Assembly: GCF_007750855.1 (NCBI RefSeq)
Contig: NZ_CP036291.1
Coordinates: forward strand, 3,224,001 to 3,288,000
Length of the DNA: 64,000 nt
Reading direction: 5' to 3'
Source of the DNA: Pirellulimonas nuda
Lineage (GTDB): Bacteria; Planctomycetota; Planctomycetia; Pirellulales; Lacipirellulaceae
The position numbers and the translations under genes are program-made. Position 1 is the stretch's first letter. Each line of letters starts with the position of its first letter. Positions 27,501 through 36,234 of the stretch are shown one piece after another. The notes beneath the pieces were generated by a model that was not told the DNA's origin, searched no databases, and worked only from the letters and a program-made list of their open reading frames with translations.

Positions 27501-29197
27501 TTGCATGGGCGTCGGGGAACCGGCTCGACCCTGGGGGTGAGACCAACAAACGCGTCGCGATCTACGACTTTAAAGCGGGCGAGGAGTACACGCTGGTCGT
27601 CTCCGGGCGGTCGCAGTGGTTCAGCGCTGACCGCCTCGTGTTCCGTCACGAAAGCGTCAGCAGCGGGGCCGCGCAAAACCTGAGCAACCCGGAGTCGACG
27701 CAATCGGGCGACGAACCCACTGTGCTGGGCTACCAGATTGACGCCACGGTTTCCGACGACTTCCGCAACTTCCACCCGCCGCAATTGCAGTGGACGAAGA
27801 TTTCGGGCCCCGGAACCGTGGGCTTTGACGACCCGAATGCTGAAGATGTATTGGCGACGTTCAGCGTCGATGGAACCTACACCTTGCAATTGTCGGCTTT
27901 TGACGGCGAGCACACGACGACCCAAACGGTCGTCGTCAACGCGGTCATGACTCCGAATTCAGCCCCGACGGTCGACGCCGGCGCCGATCAGTCGATCAAG
28001 CTGCCGATCAACAGCGTGAACCTGACTGGATTGGCTTCGGACGACGGCCTGCCTGGAGCCGGGCTTTCCACGCAGTGGTCGATCGTGTCGGCGCCCGCCG
28101 GCGGCAACGTAACCTTTGGGGACGCTACTGCGGCCGCAACCACCGCCGCGTTCACCCTGGCGGGAGACTACGTCCTGCGGCTGACGGCCGACGACGGCGA
28201 CCAGTCGGCCTTCGACGACGTCGCGGTCACGGTCCGGAGCGAGCTGGAGCCGGTCGTCTTCAACCCGATCGACGACGCCTACCTCGAGAACACTACCCCG
28301 TTCAATGACCAGTATCTCAAGGTAGAAGACGCATCGCGGACGCGTACAAGCTTCCTCAAGTTCGACGTCGCTGGCATCGACGGATTCAACGTCACGTCCG
28401 CAACGCTTCGGCTGAACGTTAATGGCGACGCCGGCAATGGCGTGGTTACGGCCTACGCCGGCAGCCACAACAACTGGACCGAAACCACCATTACCAACGG
28501 CAACAAACCGGCGGCCGGCGCGGCTTTGGACAGCGTGACCGGAACCCATGCTTTGGGCCAGTGGAAAGAGTTTGACGTAACCACGGCGGTCACAGGGAGC
28601 GGACAGGTCTCGTTCGTGATCCAGATCGCGGCCGGCAACGACGTCTGGTTCAGCTCCAGCGAGGGAGCGAGCCCACCGGAGTTGATTGTGGAGGTCGCCG
28701 CGATCCCCAGTCTGCCCGGGGATTACGATGGGAACCTCATGGTCGAGCAGGCTGACTACGACGTCTGGAAGTCCAACTTCGGCAGCACGACCCAGCTAGC
28801 CGCCGATGGCAACAACGACGGCGTTGTTGACGCCGCCGACTACACGGTTTGGCGTGACAATCTGGGCCGGTCGTTGCCGGCTGTCGCGCCGGCGATCTCC
28901 CTTGCGTCTGCCGTTGCAGAGGCGTCTCCCGAGTCGGAAACGTCGCCTCTCGCGTCGCTGCTTTCCATCGCGTCCGACGCGGCCCGCGACGCTTCCTACG
29001 CTTCCCTGGCGGTCGCGGACGAGGGGCCCGGCTTGGCCAGCAGCCGAGACCTGTTGCTCCTTCATGATTGGCCCGGACTTACCTCGGGCGCCGCCGACGG
29101 GGCGCGCGAACACGCCGCAGTCGACCAGGCCATGGCGGAAGAGGATCCCGAGAACGAGTACCGGCCGCTTGCTAGGCAAGTATTTACGGAAGTTTAG
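24557..29197 (+). CDS. Giant LEPR-XLL/DUF5060/CBM/PKD/dockerin surface protein
   Basis: Multidomain surface protein of 1546 residues. The N terminus has an Arg-rich patch then LFEPLELRHMLAGD, matching the planctomycete LEPR-XLL sorting motif. Order: DUF5060 (about 80-165), TIM-like barrel with NWNLGEENT (near 396) and VAVDEPGDA (near 485), CBM6-like module (about 678-828: VDGEWLEYTV), a second carbohydrate-binding-like module (about 858-1045), two PKD-like repeats (about 1050-1225), a DNRLRE-type module (about 1230-1380), a dockerin-like calcium repeat pair (about 1388-1438: [34 protein letters not shown]), and an Ala/Ser-rich acidic tail containing RDLLLLHDW. The front half is a paralog of the 349-2214 protein. 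ATG at 24557 is chosen over GTG at 24548. Probably a cell-surface polysaccharide-binding glycosidase. Confidence 0.88.
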   Translation: MSRRSRHRSLRFTLTQKAPVERTRQRRRLFEPLELRHMLAGDGLVGPYLDPQEPSSLAGAPADAANVGVATLEPAAAIQSGELRLWHKLTLDFEGPQTSEGASNNPFMNYRLDVTFTHQQSGQTYVVPGYYAADGNAGNTHATSGNIWRVHFAPDLLGEWSYAASFRAGANVAVNSNPLAGASAGFFDGEGGTFTIIETDKTGIDLRGKGRLEYVGEHYLQFAGTGEYFLKQGPDAPENLLAYSDFDGNFKSDGQKDNLVKDYQPHVQDWNVGDPTWDSEDAGTAQDNGKGLIGAVNYLASEGQNAFSFLTMNINGDDQNVFPYTDYNERLRIDVSKLDQWEKVFEHGDHMGMYLHFKTQETENDQLLDGGALGNERKLYYRELIARFSHHLALNWNLGEENTNTTQQRKDFAQFFYDNDPYRHNVVIHTYPGQHNSVYTPLLGNASKLTGASIQTGNSNFADVHGAVTTWVTNSANAGKKWVVAVDEPGDAQHAIQPDYDAGNTHVDGRKNALWGTLMGGGAGNEWYFGYAHDHSDLSLNDFRSRDQWWDYTRYALEFFNDNDIPFWEMQNDDGISSASNDYGFYKPGEVYVAYLKNGGTTNINLAAASGQLEVKWFDPRNGGELQNGSVTSVAGGASRGVGQAPNSTGQDWVVLVRVPLIEDQGPFQDVPLAIADGAIIQFENYDVGGEGKAYHDSDTISQGNHSRGGGVDGGPAEGASGERIGWTVDGEWLEYTVDPVAGTYYASIRYASGAATVGDVRLLIGDGPDGENFTELGTFDLQNTGGWTDWDFVTLPGVTLPAGEGLVLRAEIIGGGFDLDFIEFTTDAPVNSPPVVAIDDVTQVIEGSGGANVHQEQNGLVVIEVENTTSDLGLWNEESSYANFTGDGYLQFTGNNPSSGPPNSPLEYRFKINQSGLYYLHMYVARDTTHGQASDLSNDAYVRVEGDYNAGPNPGNSHGDDAPLSMLMSDTKFFGGNANAFAWASGNRLDPGGETNKRVAIYDFKAGEEYTLVVSGRSQWFSADRLVFRHESVSSGAAQNLSNPESTQSGDEPTVLGYQIDATVSDDFRNFHPPQLQWTKISGPGTVGFDDPNAEDVLATFSVDGTYTLQLSAFDGEHTTTQTVVVNAVMTPNSAPTVDAGADQSIKLPINSVNLTGLASDDGLPGAGLSTQWSIVSAPAGGNVTFGDATAAATTAAFTLAGDYVLRLTADDGDQSAFDDVAVTVRSELEPVVFNPIDDAYLENTTPFNDQYLKVEDASRTRTSFLKFDVAGIDGFNVTSATLRLNVNGDAGNGVVTAYAGSHNNWTETTITNGNKPAAGAALDSVTGTHALGQWKEFDVTTAVTGSGQVSFVIQIAAGNDVWFSSSEGASPPELIVEVAAIPSLPGDYDGNLMVEQADYDVWKSNFGSTTQLAADGNNDGVVDAADYTVWRDNLGRSLPAVAPAISLASAVAEASPESETSPLASLLSIASDAARDASYASLAVADEGPGLASSRDLLLLHDWPGLTSGAADGAREHAAVDQAMAEEDPENEYRPLARQVFTEV

Positions 29198-29293
29198 CGA
29201 CGGCGCCTGCCGTGGACGGTCGTTGCCTCTGCTCGGCTTGCGCCCAGTGCGAACGTCAAGGACCGACGATCGAAATCCTGGGCGGTCTCCTTC

Positions 29294-29576
29294 ATGCGAT
29301 CCTTGATCCCACTGCTCCTGCCGGCGCCGTTCGGCGTCGCTCCTTGCTCTACCGACGACCGCCCGTACATCGTGGTCATCATGGCGGACGACATGGGGTA
29401 CGCCGACGCTGGATTCGCGGGCGGCAAGGGCATTAAGACCCCCAACCTTGACGCGTAGGCAGCAACCGGCGTTACGGTCGTCAATGGCTACGTCACCCAT
29501 CCCTACTGCGGGCCGAGCCGGGCCGGCTTGCTCTCGGGGCGCCTTGCTTGGCGCCCGGGCTCTCCGGGGCCGCGTC
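29294..29576 (+). pseudogene. Truncated sulfatase gene with in-frame stop
   Basis: From the ATG at 29294 the frame reads a signal-like start, then [20 protein letters not shown] and KTPNLDA, the standard sulfatase N terminus. A TAG stop follows at 29456-29458. In the same frame after the stop come [20 protein letters not shown] and RAGLLSGR, which is the CxPSRxxLLxGR active-site signature. Beyond SGR similarity ends and the sequence runs into the convergent gene that terminates at 29577. So about 75 of the usual 450 residues remain, broken by a nonsense codon and cut at the 3' side. A sequencing error could explain the stop but not the missing bulk. Confidence 0.8.
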
Positions 29577-30320
29577 CTACGACCGCGACTGGACCGGCGT
29601 GGCAAGCTCGACGACGATCATTCCCTCGTCGCACGTGACGGACTGCACGGTTGGAGCCTTGACGCCGCGAGAGAGCGACTTGAACTGAATGTGGGGCGTG
29701 GGCGGCGTCAGGTCTATCTCTGCGTCGCGACCCGAGAGAACAATCGCTTGGGGAAGGCGGGCCAGCAACCATCGGAACGGGATCGTCACCCGTCCCACCC
29801 GGATGGACTCGATATCAAGCCGCAATGCGCCCGTGTCTGTCAGCGATGGCTTGAGGCCTGCGGACACAATGCATCTGGCGTGTGGCGTAGAGAGTTCGGC
29901 TCCTAGCTCGATTCGACCGCCCTTCAGGCGTACGCGGGGGTTCGACAGGTCGCCGCTCAGCTTGAACGCGTCCGACGCCAGTATCCCGTTGAGTTGCTGC
30001 TCAGTGATGCGAAGAACGATGGTGTCGCTTTCAGCGTCGTAGGACCGACCATCTGCAGGGACGGCTGCTGGGGCGTTGGGTGCAGGCGTTGGGCGTCGGG
30101 CGTGCGACCTGTCACGCCAGTGGACAAAGTCGGCCTTCATCTGCGTGATCTCTCGCACCACCGCATCGGATTGGTCGGGTGATGGCTGCGCCGTCCGCAG
30201 CTCGGCGTAGAAGCCGGGCTCCTGGAGGGCCAACCAAGTCACCACCGCCGCACCCGACGCCAAACAAACGACCGCAGCGACGGCAGCGAGCAACAAGCGA
30301 CGGAGAGTTCGTAGAACCAT
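29577..30320 (-). CDS. Membrane-anchored conserved hypothetical protein
   Basis: Protein of 247 residues with one N-terminal membrane segment (about 8-32: [20 protein letters not shown]) and the rest outside the membrane. The C-terminal two-thirds are beta-rich ([48 protein letters not shown]), resembling the YpmS/DUF2140 type or AsmA-like lipid-binding folds by pattern only. A Pro/Ala-rich linker lies at about 75-95. The chosen ATG at 30320 precedes the membrane helix; a TTG at 30368 is a weaker alternative. It follows the metalloprotease gene on the same strand by about 300 bases, and its 3' end abuts the broken sulfatase. Function unknown. Confidence 0.65.
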   Translation of the reverse strand: MVLRTLRRLLLAAVAAVVCLASGAAVVTWLALQEPGFYAELRTAQPSPDQSDAVVREITQMKADFVHWRDRSHARRPTPAPNAPAAVPADGRSYDAESDTIVLRITEQQLNGILASDAFKLSGDLSNPRVRLKGGRIELGAELSTPHARCIVSAGLKPSLTDTGALRLDIESIRVGRVTIPFRWLLARLPQAIVLSGRDAEIDLTPPTPHIQFKSLSRGVKAPTVQSVTCDEGMIVVELATPVQSRS

Positions 30321-30622
30321 GGCGAGAATGAAATTGGCACAGTATTTAGAGATTGAAGTCTTCTGCAAGGGTAGTTCACCCAGGAGCGTCTTCGCACGAC
30401 AATCTCGCCAGTCGCCGTTCGCCTAGATCGATAGGCCATTTCGCGTGGGATCGAACGGTCCAACCGGTGCGGCGGGCGGACTCATGCCCCTAGCGCTAGC
30501 GTCTGAGGCGGCGATGTGATGTTGTCAAAACGCATCAAGAAGATCGCGTACGTCGTGGATCCAGCAGCGTCGCCAGTGCAAAGGATATTCGGGCAGAGAA
30601 GAAGGCAGCGAGAAGGGTACGC
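30321..30622. other. Gap upstream of the membrane hypothetical gene
   Basis: About 300 bases without a gene I can support. Short frames are present on the minus strand only, and they overlap the neighbouring gene end. I see no clear terminator. Confidence 0.4.
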
Positions 30623-32008
30623 CTAGCCAAGCAAGCCGGGCGACTCGACCCCGCGGACGGGAAGACCGAGTCGCCGGCAGAGAAACGTCGCTGCTGCGGC
30701 GATCGCCAGCATCGCATACCCGGCCGGCTCCGGAACGGCGGCCGGTTCGGCGGACGACGCCCGCACCAAGTCGGCCACAGACTGCGGGTCGCCAAACGCC
30801 TCCCGCCACACGGGGTAGTCGTCGGCAGAGACGACGCCCGGGGTGGGGTCGCCTGGGAGCGTAACGGCGAGGCCGAGGTTGTCCCGCCATACCGAGTAGT
30901 CGGCCGCGTCGACGGCGCCATCGCCGTTGTAGTCTCCGGCGAGCAGCGGCGCCGGGAACCGGTCGAGGACCTCGTAGCCCAGGTCGCGCAGCAGCGCCGC
31001 GTCGACCTCTGTCAGGTACTTCCGCACGCCGGCAAGCGAATCGGGGTCGAGCACGGTCTCCGAAACGATGTCGTCCGAGCCCCAGACAATCGACTGCGTG
31101 TTGGCGGCGAAATGGCCGCCGTCTCCAGGCACGGGGCCGCCGTAGGCGGCAAGCAGGTTCGCGCCGATAAAGTCTCCGCCGGCGTCGACCCCTACGTAGT
31201 CCACGATCGTCGACGTTGTGGCGCCGAGTGCGTGCATCAGTTCATGAACTGCAGTGGCGTAGAGGTCGCGAAGGCCCGTCGCCGCTGGGTCGATCGTCGC
31301 GAGCTGGAAGCCCTTCCACGTGCCCGAACTCGTCGACCAGTCCCAGTTGTCCGCCCCGCTGTCGGAGGGGGGCGACTTGTTGTTATCTTGCACGCCGTAG
31401 ACGCCGGTCGGGTCGACTCCGGGGTTTGACCCTGCGTACCACGTCTTGGCGGTGTTGAAATTGATCCTCCCGCCCCAGGTGTTGAACTGGGCGCCTGAGC
31501 GGCCAGCGTCGTTGCGGCGGTCGTTGCTGTCCCAAACGCCATTGGCGTTCGCGGTAGACCCCGCGTCGAAGGCGTGGGCGCCGACGTAGACCAAGTACTC
31601 GTTGGCGCCAACGGACGAGCGGTTGGTGACGTCGATATCATTGCCGGCGCCTCCGTACGAATAGCCTGCGCCGTCGCTTTCGGGGACGCCGATCAGCACC
31701 GCGCCGTTCAGACCCCGGATCGTGCTGGCCGCAATGTCGGAGAGCGTAAAGCTCTCATTACTGACCGAAACTGCGGCCCAGTCGTCGTTGGTGATGATCG
31801 CGGAGAGGAACGCAGCGGCCGTGTCGACCGCGGCGCGACGCGCAGCTCCAGCCGGGGTTGTCGCGTCGAACCAGTTTTCGTTCTGGGCGTCGAGGGTGTA
31901 GTCGAGCACGATGTCGATCGCGCTGGCCGTCGGCGCGCAGAGCAGGAGGATCGAGGCAGCGGCCAGGGTCCACGCCGCCTGGCTCAGTGGTGAGGGCGCC
32001 GGCTTCAT
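30623..32008 (-). CDS. Secreted metalloprotease with dockerin and PEP-CTERM
   Basis: Predicted zinc protease of 461 residues. A signal peptide covers about 1-30. A metzincin-like site TAVHELMHALGAT lies near residue 254; HExxH and the following Gly are present, but the third His of HExxHxxGxxH is missing at its expected place. A downstream GGHFAAN may supply it. A dockerin-like pair lies at about 356-409 (GDYNGDGAVDAADYSVWRDN and VVSADDYPVWREAFG). The C terminus has a PEP-CTERM sorting signal: VPEPAGYAMLAIAAAATF then Arg-rich. It should be exported and processed by an exosortase. It is the last gene of the operon behind the small membrane protein (39-base gap), and might mature or remodel its surface partners. 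Confidence 0.82.
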   Translation of the reverse strand: MKPAPSPLSQAAWTLAAASILLLCAPTASAIDIVLDYTLDAQNENWFDATTPAGAARRAAVDTAAAFLSAIITNDDWAAVSVSNESFTLSDIAASTIRGLNGAVLIGVPESDGAGYSYGGAGNDIDVTNRSSVGANEYLVYVGAHAFDAGSTANANGVWDSNDRRNDAGRSGAQFNTWGGRINFNTAKTWYAGSNPGVDPTGVYGVQDNNKSPPSDSGADNWDWSTSSGTWKGFQLATIDPAATGLRDLYATAVHELMHALGATTSTIVDYVGVDAGGDFIGANLLAAYGGPVPGDGGHFAANTQSIVWGSDDIVSETVLDPDSLAGVRKYLTEVDAALLRDLGYEVLDRFPAPLLAGDYNGDGAVDAADYSVWRDNLGLAVTLPGDPTPGVVSADDYPVWREAFGDPQSVADLVRASSAEPAAVPEPAGYAMLAIAAAATFLCRRLGLPVRGVESPGLLG

Positions 32009-32047
32009 AGGGGCAGGAGGGCCAAGGAAGCGTCTCGGGAAGAGGGG

Positions 32048-32392
32048 CTAGGCCCGATTGCGGTCAGCCAGCAGCCCGCCGACGCCAATCAGGGCCAGCA
32101 GAGCCCCGCTCGACTTGAGCCAGAAGGATGTTCGCTTGCCAGCGGACTTGGCCAGCTCGACCCCCTCGCGGGCGGTCTGATAGCGTTCTCGAGCGGCTTG
32201 GGTCGTTCCGGCGCCACCTGCGCTGGGAGACGACGACTCCATCTCGCGACTGGCGGCCAAGAACTCCAGTGCAATTCTCTTGTCGGCGTCGGAGGGCCCC
32301 CCGCCAAGTATCGGCCAAGCGATCCCGGCGCCAATCAGCAACACGCCGAGCACCGCCGAGACCGCGCCCAGAGCTAGAATCACTTGTCGCAT
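32048..32392 (-). CDS. Small two-helix membrane protein
   Basis: Protein of 114 residues with membrane helices at about 4-27 (ILALGAVSAVLGVLLIGAGI) and about 93-108 (SSGALLALIGVGGLL), joined by a charged helical stretch (ADKRIALEFLAASREMES, ARERYQTAREGVELAK). Short basic C terminus. I do not recognise a family with certainty; small bitopic proteins of this kind are common next to DUF1559 genes in planctomycetes, which is general impression rather than proof. The gene lies 53 bases after the DUF1559 gene and 39 before the metalloprotease, so it is cotranscribed. It could be an assembly factor for the pilin-like protein. ATG at 32392 was chosen because it begins the first helix. Confidence 0.7.
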   Translation of the reverse strand: MRQVILALGAVSAVLGVLLIGAGIAWPILGGGPSDADKRIALEFLAASREMESSSPSAGGAGTTQAARERYQTAREGVELAKSAGKRTSFWLKSSGALLALIGVGGLLADRNRA

Positions 32393-32445
32393 TAAGCAAG
32401 GTCCGTCGTTGTGGTCGGCAGCGGCACGCGCATCCGCAAGGATCA

Positions 32446-33504
32446 CTAGGGGCGATTGGTGATTTGACCGTCGCGGACATAGACCAGGTAGGTCATCGCC
32501 AGCGCGTCGATATCGTCCCCGGCAAAGTCGACGTGCCCGTCCAGGTACGCGACGTTGACCCCCCCCGGGTGCGCCGAACGGGGGGCAGCGGACTGAAAGC
32601 CAAGGGATCCTTCGCGACCGTCCCCCGAACACGGAAGCCCCTCGAACAGCGCTTCCTCGGGGAGATCGCAACGATCGATGGCGTCGTAGATTGTGCCGTT
32701 GGGCGTGCGCGCCAGGCGGTCGGTGATCCAGTCGCTCCGCGGTTCGAAAGCGTCGACGGCCAGTCCGTTGACGCTGTGCATGTCGAAAGCCAGCGTCGAA
32801 GCCCCTGCCCACGGCAAGGCCCACGCGCCGCGCACATCCTTTTCGTTGGGGCGAGTGCGGACCTCCGAAAGCAGCATCGTGGACGAGGTGCCGTCAGACA
32901 CCTCGCGTAACTGCTGAGCAAAAAGCGGGATGGCGCCAGGGAACCCAACACGGTCAGCGTGGTAGACGCTAGTGAATGCCGCGTAGTTTCCCTTTCCGAA
33001 GAGAGACGGGCCGCCGCCGGGCGCCTTGATCAAGCGGTGCTCGTACCGGCGAGAGGAGGCCCCATCCGAGGGGCAGATCAGTGACGCCGGCTGGGCGGCG
33101 GCTGGTGATCCCGGGGTCAACGCCACGTTTACTTTTTGAGTGTCGAATTGGGCGAACAACGCCCGCTCTTCCATGTACTCCAGCACAAACACGATCCAAC
33201 TGTGGTTGAGCCCTGAAATCAGGTTGACCTGGGCGTTCTTGGCGGCCGGCTTGGGGCCAAACGAGCCGGCCGGTGGCAGTCTGGAACGTGCCGCTTCGTA
33301 GTTGATGACCGCCAGCGCGAGCTGCTTCACGTTGCTCTTGCACTGGCTGCGGCGGGCCGCCTCGCGGGCGGCTTGCACGGCAGGCAGCAGCAGGCTCACG
33401 AGGATGCCGATGATCGCGATGACCACAAGCAGCTCGACAAGCGTAAACGCCTGGCGCGGGCGTGCGTCACGCCTCTGCGGTTCTGTCGTAGTGGATTCGA
33501 TCAA
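32446..33504 (-). CDS. DUF1559 pilin-like protein
   Basis: Protein of 352 residues with a class III/type IV prepilin-like N terminus: [17 protein letters not shown] around residues 17-33, with the prepilin peptidase site after the short basic leader and the conserved Glu at +5. The helix continues into [18 protein letters not shown], the DUF1559 signature. The C terminus has [16 protein letters not shown], the other family hallmark. Such proteins are secreted through a type II/IV pilus-like machinery and may form surface fibres. Start is TTG at 33504: it overlaps the preceding stop (TTGA), no ATG or GTG precedes the prepilin motif, and AGGAG lies 6 bases upstream. Its product level is thus coupled to the dockerin propeller gene. 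Confidence 0.9.
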   Translation of the reverse strand: MIESTTTEPQRRDARPRQAFTLVELLVVIAIIGILVSLLLPAVQAAREAARRSQCKSNVKQLALAVINYEAARSRLPPAGSFGPKPAAKNAQVNLISGLNHSWIVFVLEYMEERALFAQFDTQKVNVALTPGSPAAAQPASLICPSDGASSRRYEHRLIKAPGGGPSLFGKGNYAAFTSVYHADRVGFPGAIPLFAQQLREVSDGTSSTMLLSEVRTRPNEKDVRGAWALPWAGASTLAFDMHSVNGLAVDAFEPRSDWITDRLARTPNGTIYDAIDRCDLPEEALFEGLPCSGDGREGSLGFQSAAPRSAHPGGVNVAYLDGHVDFAGDDIDALAMTYLVYVRDGQITNRP

Positions 33505-34985
33505 GCGATTCTCCTACGCAGGGTGAGCGCGTGCCTCTGACCACCCGCCGGCGTCGCGAAGAGCAGCGCAAGGGCCAAGCAAGACGCCGACGGCGGCTCC
33601 GGGATCGCTGCGACGGACCCCGCCACGCCCGCCGCCGGACCAAAGCCGTTCTTCCAAACCTGGTAGTCGCCTGCGTCGATGGCTAAGCTGCCGTCGCCGT
33701 CTGCGCGGAGGTCGGAGATCGACCCGAGCGTGTCTCGCCAGACCGTGTAGTCCGCGGCGTCGACAAAGCCGTCGCCGTTGTAGTCGCCGACGGGCGCTTC
33801 GAACAAGGGATTGCTCACCAGATAGACCGAGAACACGCCGTCCAGCTCGCCATCCGCCACGTAGGCGATCTGGCTGCCGTTGGGAGACCACGCGATCGAC
33901 GCTTCCGAGTCGAGGATGTCGCCGTCGACCTCGCCGTCTGAGATATCTGGCACGCCGTCTCCCGTGATGTCTAGGTCGATCGCTTCGGCGGTCATAGGGT
34001 CACTGACCTTGATCGCGGCGCCCCCGGCAATCGGCACGACAAACAGCTCAAACACGTTCACGGTCTCGAGGTCGGCCGAGAAGGCGACGTACCGTCCATC
34101 GGGCGAGATCACGAAGTTGTGCATGTCTGACCCCGCCGGCAGCAAGAACGACGGCAGCAATTGCGCCGTCCCGCCGTTCAGCGGCGAGAAGTGCAGGTTG
34201 TAGTTGTTGTTGACCGTGTAGTCCGCGATGAACGCCACGCGGCCGTCCGCGGAAACCGCGACGTCTTCGATATCAATCTGGTGGGGCGCGACCGGCCCAA
34301 AGTTGATCAGGGTCGGCGCGGCGCTCCCGTTGACCGGCACGCGGAACAACGAGTCTTCATTGGCGGACGTTGGGATCAAGAACGAGGCCCCAAACACCAC
34401 GGTTTGGCTGTCGGGCGAGATCCCCCACGACGCCCGATCTATGTCTCCCTGGGTCGCGGTCGAAAGCGTCGTCACCGCACCTCCAGTGAGGGGAACCGAT
34501 CGCAGCACGTCCGGGACCGCGCCCGTTGGACGCGTGAGGAAGACCGCCGTCTGACCGTCGGGCGTGAGCCGAAAGTGGGTCACGCGTTCGGTGGTGACCG
34601 ACGTGGAGACGCCCCCCGTGGCGGGGACGCGGTACAAGTTATTGAAGTCGCCCGCGTCGGCCGCGTACACGACTTCAGACCCGTCTGGGGTGAAGTAGGC
34701 GGCGTACTCGACGTCGGCCGTTCCATCGCTCACCTTGTTGGGCGTCCCGCCGGCCAGCGGCACGGTGTAGGCGTAGTCCACGGCCCCCGCCGAGGTGAGG
34801 TTGCCGACAACCAGCAGTTGCTGCCCGCTGGGGCTGAACGACACCGCCTCGATCGTCCGCAAGGGGTTGGCGTCCGCAGACTGGCTCACCCCCGCGATAG
34901 GCACGCTGACCGCCACGGCGGCCTGGGCGGCGCACAAGGCAAATAGCGGCAACGCTCTCACCCAGAGCGCGGGTCGTAGAATCAT
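33501..34985 (-). CDS. TolB-like beta-propeller with dockerin and PEP-CTERM
   Basis: Secreted protein of 494 residues. A signal peptide covers about 1-25. The middle (about 40-390) consists of repeated propeller blades such as [43 protein letters not shown] and [15 protein letters not shown], i.e. WD40/TolB-like repeats without enzymatic residues I can name. Dockerin-like calcium repeats occupy about 397-445 ([39 protein letters not shown]). The C terminus has [17 protein letters not shown] plus basic residues, a PEP-CTERM-like sorting signal. The ATG at 34985 precedes the signal peptide. Likely a surface scaffold or ligand-binding protein. Its stop overlaps the DUF1559 pilin start. Confidence 0.83.
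   Translation of the reverse strand: MILRPALWVRALPLFALCAAQAAVAVSVPIAGVSQSADANPLRTIEAVSFSPSGQQLLVVGNLTSAGAVDYAYTVPLAGGTPNKVSDGTADVEYAAYFTPDGSEVVYAADAGDFNNLYRVPATGGVSTSVTTERVTHFRLTPDGQTAVFLTRPTGAVPDVLRSVPLTGGAVTTLSTATQGDIDRASWGISPDSQTVVFGASFLIPTSANEDSLFRVPVNGSAAPTLINFGPVAPHQIDIEDVAVSADGRVAFIADYTVNNNYNLHFSPLNGGTAQLLPSFLLPAGSDMHNFVISPDGRYVAFSADLETVNVFELFVVPIAGGAAIKVSDPMTAEAIDLDITGDGVPDISDGEVDGDILDSEASIAWSPNGSQIAYVADGELDGVFSVYLVSNPLFEAPVGDYNGDGFVDAADYTVWRDTLGSISDLRADGDGSLAIDAGDYQVWKNGFGPAAGVAGSVAAIPEPPSASCLALALLFATPAGGQRHALTLRRRIA
33511..33515 (-). promoter_or_regulatory. Ribosome-binding site fixing a TTG start
   Basis: AGGAG on the minus strand with a 6-base spacer to the TTG at 33504. It lies inside the 3' end of the upstream coding sequence and decides the start of the DUF1559 gene. 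Confidence 0.7.
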
Positions 34986-35054
34986 TCTTGTCCTGAGGCT
35001 TGGAGGGAGGAATCGAGGTTGCGCTGTGGCCAAAGCAACACGCTGCCGGGGGGG

Positions 35055-36230
35055 TCAGCCGCCGACCCTACGGCAGCACGCGACTGCTCCGATGAATCCG
35101 ACCACCAGCAGCAAGCAAGAGGGTTCGGGCACAATGCTCAGCGTGACCGCGTCCGATCCGTTCCAGCCGCTCGGAACAAAAAACTGCGGCGTTGCTGCGT
35201 AGGTTGTGGAAGTTACGCCATTGAAGACCCGCGAGGCGTTGCTCACGTTCTGCGCGCTTTGCAGGACCAAACGCGCCTGCGGCGAGTCCAGTCGAACCAA
35301 AGCGCCAGAGGTGATCCAGCCGTCCAGGTCCGAATCGACGGTGTCGTCGATGAAGGTCGCCGTCGTCGTGTCTTTCAAGAACAAGGCGACCCCTTCTTCG
35401 ATCTGGTCCGCGACCAGCGTCGACGTCCCCGCGAGCGTTAGCAGATGCGTTCCGGTGCTGGACGAAGCGAACGCGTTCTCGACGTCTCCCGCGAAGTCAA
35501 AGGTGGAGTCGGTCGCGACCACGGTGGTTGTCGTCGTTCCGTCGATGCCGAGCAGCCCGCCGCGGAACGAGGAGCCCGTGATGTCGATGGTCGGGGCCTG
35601 GAAGATGATGAACTGATCAAAGTCGCCCCCTGGCCCGGTGCTCGAGGCGAAGAAGCTGCTGCCGGTGATGGCCGAGAAAGTCGCCGAGTCTTGCAGCTCG
35701 ATGTCGTCGCCCGTGCTCTCGAACGCGGAACCGACGATGCTCGTCGCGCCACGAAAGAAGATGTCATCGGACGCGGTGACGGTGGCGCCGACAAAGGACG
35801 AGGTCGAGCCGCTTCCCAGGGAGATCTGTCCCGACGCGCCGTTCTGCACGTTGAGCGCAGAATTGTTCATGGTGAACGACCCGCCCGGCCCGAACGTAAA
35901 CGCGAGCGTGCCGCTCGTGGTTCCGGTGACGTTCAGCAACGCCCCGGCGTCCATCAGCAGCGACCCCATGCCGAAACGCACCTCCGTGGCGGCGCCCACT
36001 GTGTCGCCGTCGATTACCAGCGAGTGTTCAATGAGTGACGTGCCGGCGTCGACCACCGGAGTCGCGAGGAAGGCGCCCAGCCCTGTGGGCTGATCGTTCC
36101 AGTTGCCGGAGTCAAAGAAGTCGCCCCCCGAAGGGCCGACAAAGTAGAAATCGATGGCCGAGACACGTCCCGGCGCCGCGACCAGCAGGCACAACGCTAG
36201 GGCGCAGAGCACGATGTGAAGGGGCTTCAT
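35055..36230 (-). CDS. PEP-CTERM surface protein of unknown function
   Basis: Protein of 391 residues, Ser/Thr/Gly-rich, with a signal peptide (about 1-25, ending RVSA) and a PEP-CTERM tail (VPEPSCLLLVVGFIGAV plus CCRRVGG). The first mature stretch YFVGPSGGDFFDSGNWNDQP is the kind of motif found at the start of beta-helix or autotransporter-like repeat proteins in this phylum. The body looks like parallel beta-helix rungs (SFTMNNSALNVQNGASGQIS, FTGSSF-type repeats). No dockerin repeat. A Cys next to the PEP motif and a Cys pair near the end are unusual for this signal and might allow disulfide or lipid attachment. First long gene of the leftward surface operon. Confidence 0.78.
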   Translation of the reverse strand: MKPLHIVLCALALCLLVAAPGRVSAIDFYFVGPSGGDFFDSGNWNDQPTGLGAFLATPVVDAGTSLIEHSLVIDGDTVGAATEVRFGMGSLLMDAGALLNVTGTTSGTLAFTFGPGGSFTMNNSALNVQNGASGQISLGSGSTSSFVGATVTASDDIFFRGATSIVGSAFESTGDDIELQDSATFSAITGSSFFASSTGPGGDFDQFIIFQAPTIDITGSSFRGGLLGIDGTTTTTVVATDSTFDFAGDVENAFASSSTGTHLLTLAGTSTLVADQIEEGVALFLKDTTTATFIDDTVDSDLDGWITSGALVRLDSPQARLVLQSAQNVSNASRVFNGVTSTTYAATPQFFVPSGWNGSDAVTLSIVPEPSCLLLVVGFIGAVACCRRVGG

Positions 36231-36234
36231 TGGG

